The notes under the pieces: generated by a model
What the model was told of the DNA's origin: nothing
The model's input: the letters and a program-made list of their open reading frames with translations, nothing else
Database searches by the model: none
Made by a program: the position numbers and the translations under genes
Assembly: GCA_018970085.1 (NCBI GenBank)
Contig: JAGWXD010000015.1
Span: 1 to 64,000, forward strand
Source of the DNA: Cyanobacteria bacterium REEB459
GTDB lineage: Bacteria > Cyanobacteriota > Cyanobacteriia > Phormidesmidales > Phormidesmidaceae
Reading direction: 5' to 3'
Length of the DNA stretch: 64,000 bases
In this document: positions 63,830 to 64,000 of the stretch, piece after piece
Position numbering within the stretch: position 1 is the first letter of the stretch
Layout: each line of letters begins with the position of its first letter

Positions 63830-64000
63830 CTAGAGGGTGTCGACGGTGTCGAATTCGAACTTGATTTCCTTCCACAGTTCGCAGGCTGCCGCCAGTTCGG
63901 GAGACCATTTGCAGGCTTCCCGAATGATGTCGCCCCCTTCTCTGGTCAGGTTACGGCCTTCGTTACGGGCCTGGACGCAGGCTTCTAGGGCGACCCGGTT
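63830..64000 (-). CDS. rbcL: RuBisCO large subunit, C-terminal 56 residues (partial)
   Basis: The frame enters from beyond the window and ends in TAG at 63830-63832. The visible residues [40 protein letters not shown] and [16 protein letters not shown] are the conserved C-terminal tail of form IB RbcL. The terminal [12 protein letters not shown] segment is the RbcX-binding site. It is the first gene of the operon; its 5' part is outside this window. Confidence 0.98.
   Translation of the reverse strand, partial: NRVALEACVQARNEGRNLTREGGDIIREACKWSPELAAACELWKEIKFEFDTVDTL

Noticed and set aside
1-64000. CRISPR array, tRNA, rRNA or tmRNA genes
   Set aside because: No regularly spaced direct repeats were seen, and no TPsiC-like GGTTCGAATCC signature in a plausible cloverleaf was found in the gaps.

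Overview
The window is a stretch of cyanobacterial chromosome. The evidence is the rbcL-rbcX-rbcS operon at the right edge, a CpcS-type phycobilin lyase, Ycf34, a ClpR/ClpP3 pair, a cyanobacterial-type glutamate-cysteine ligase, phytoene synthase, and many GCGATCGC (HIP1-like) octamers. A complete pilus-taxis cluster together with an HmpF-type coiled-coil protein points to a motile, phycobilisome-containing and probably filamentous (Leptolyngbya-like) cyanobacterium; the genus is inference. Most of the content is housekeeping, and no tRNA, rRNA or CRISPR array was seen.

Layout. 1-10.9 kb: DUF3611 membrane protein, CpcS lyase, SufA-type protein, an unassigned 551-residue protein, a universal stress protein, a repeat-rich gene-free stretch (4.64-5.46 kb), Trm1-DUF2103-ClpS, a small MITE-like element, signal peptidase I, a DUF3782-type protein next to a decayed gene, and clpR-clpP3. 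10.9-22.2 kb: RNase HI, gshA, an insertion-sequence relic, an exported protein, SixA, an alpha/beta-fold protein lacking the nucleophile serine, a GH24 lysozyme, an M16 peptidase, fructosamine kinase, a WD40 Ser/Thr kinase, ycf34 and the CCA-adding enzyme. 22.4-33.7 kb: the pilus chemotaxis cluster (PatA-like REC, CheY, CheW, MCP, CheA hybrid) on the minus strand, with hmpF divergent across an 854-bp spacer. 33.7-35.4 kb: a small accessory patch with an IS256-family relic, a pRiA4b ORF-3-like gene, a zinc-finger membrane protein and a 61-bp inverted-repeat element. 35.5-39.5 kb: pstS-pstC-pstA-pstB with a candidate Pho box and a hairpin after pstS. 39.8-52.9 kb: hflX (apparently without a canonical start codon), a Spx-like protein, a tandem active/inactive M16 pair, an aspartoacylase-like enzyme, dnaX, tpiA, an SH3b lipoprotein, RidA, map, aroQ, an unlisted 43-residue ORF and cinA. 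53-64 kb: a GT39-type glycosyltransferase, a WecA-like transferase, glyA, crtB (with a striking promoter element), trmFO, a DUF7219-like protein, a PhoX-type phosphatase, rbcS, rbcX and the 3' end of rbcL.

How the genes connect. PstSCAB and PhoX form a phosphate-acquisition set, and both have CTTAACCT-like repeats at 11-bp spacing upstream, the pattern of an SphR/PhoB-type Pho box. The taxis cluster plus HmpF forms a type IV pilus motility controller. The crtB promoter carries an HLR1-like palindrome against a perfect TATAAT, which suggests light-stress control. I did not find a convincing undescribed multi-gene system. The best leads are the hflX start, the crtB operator, the small conserved-looking ORF upstream of aroQ, the zinc-finger membrane protein in the accessory patch, and several short inverted-repeat elements.
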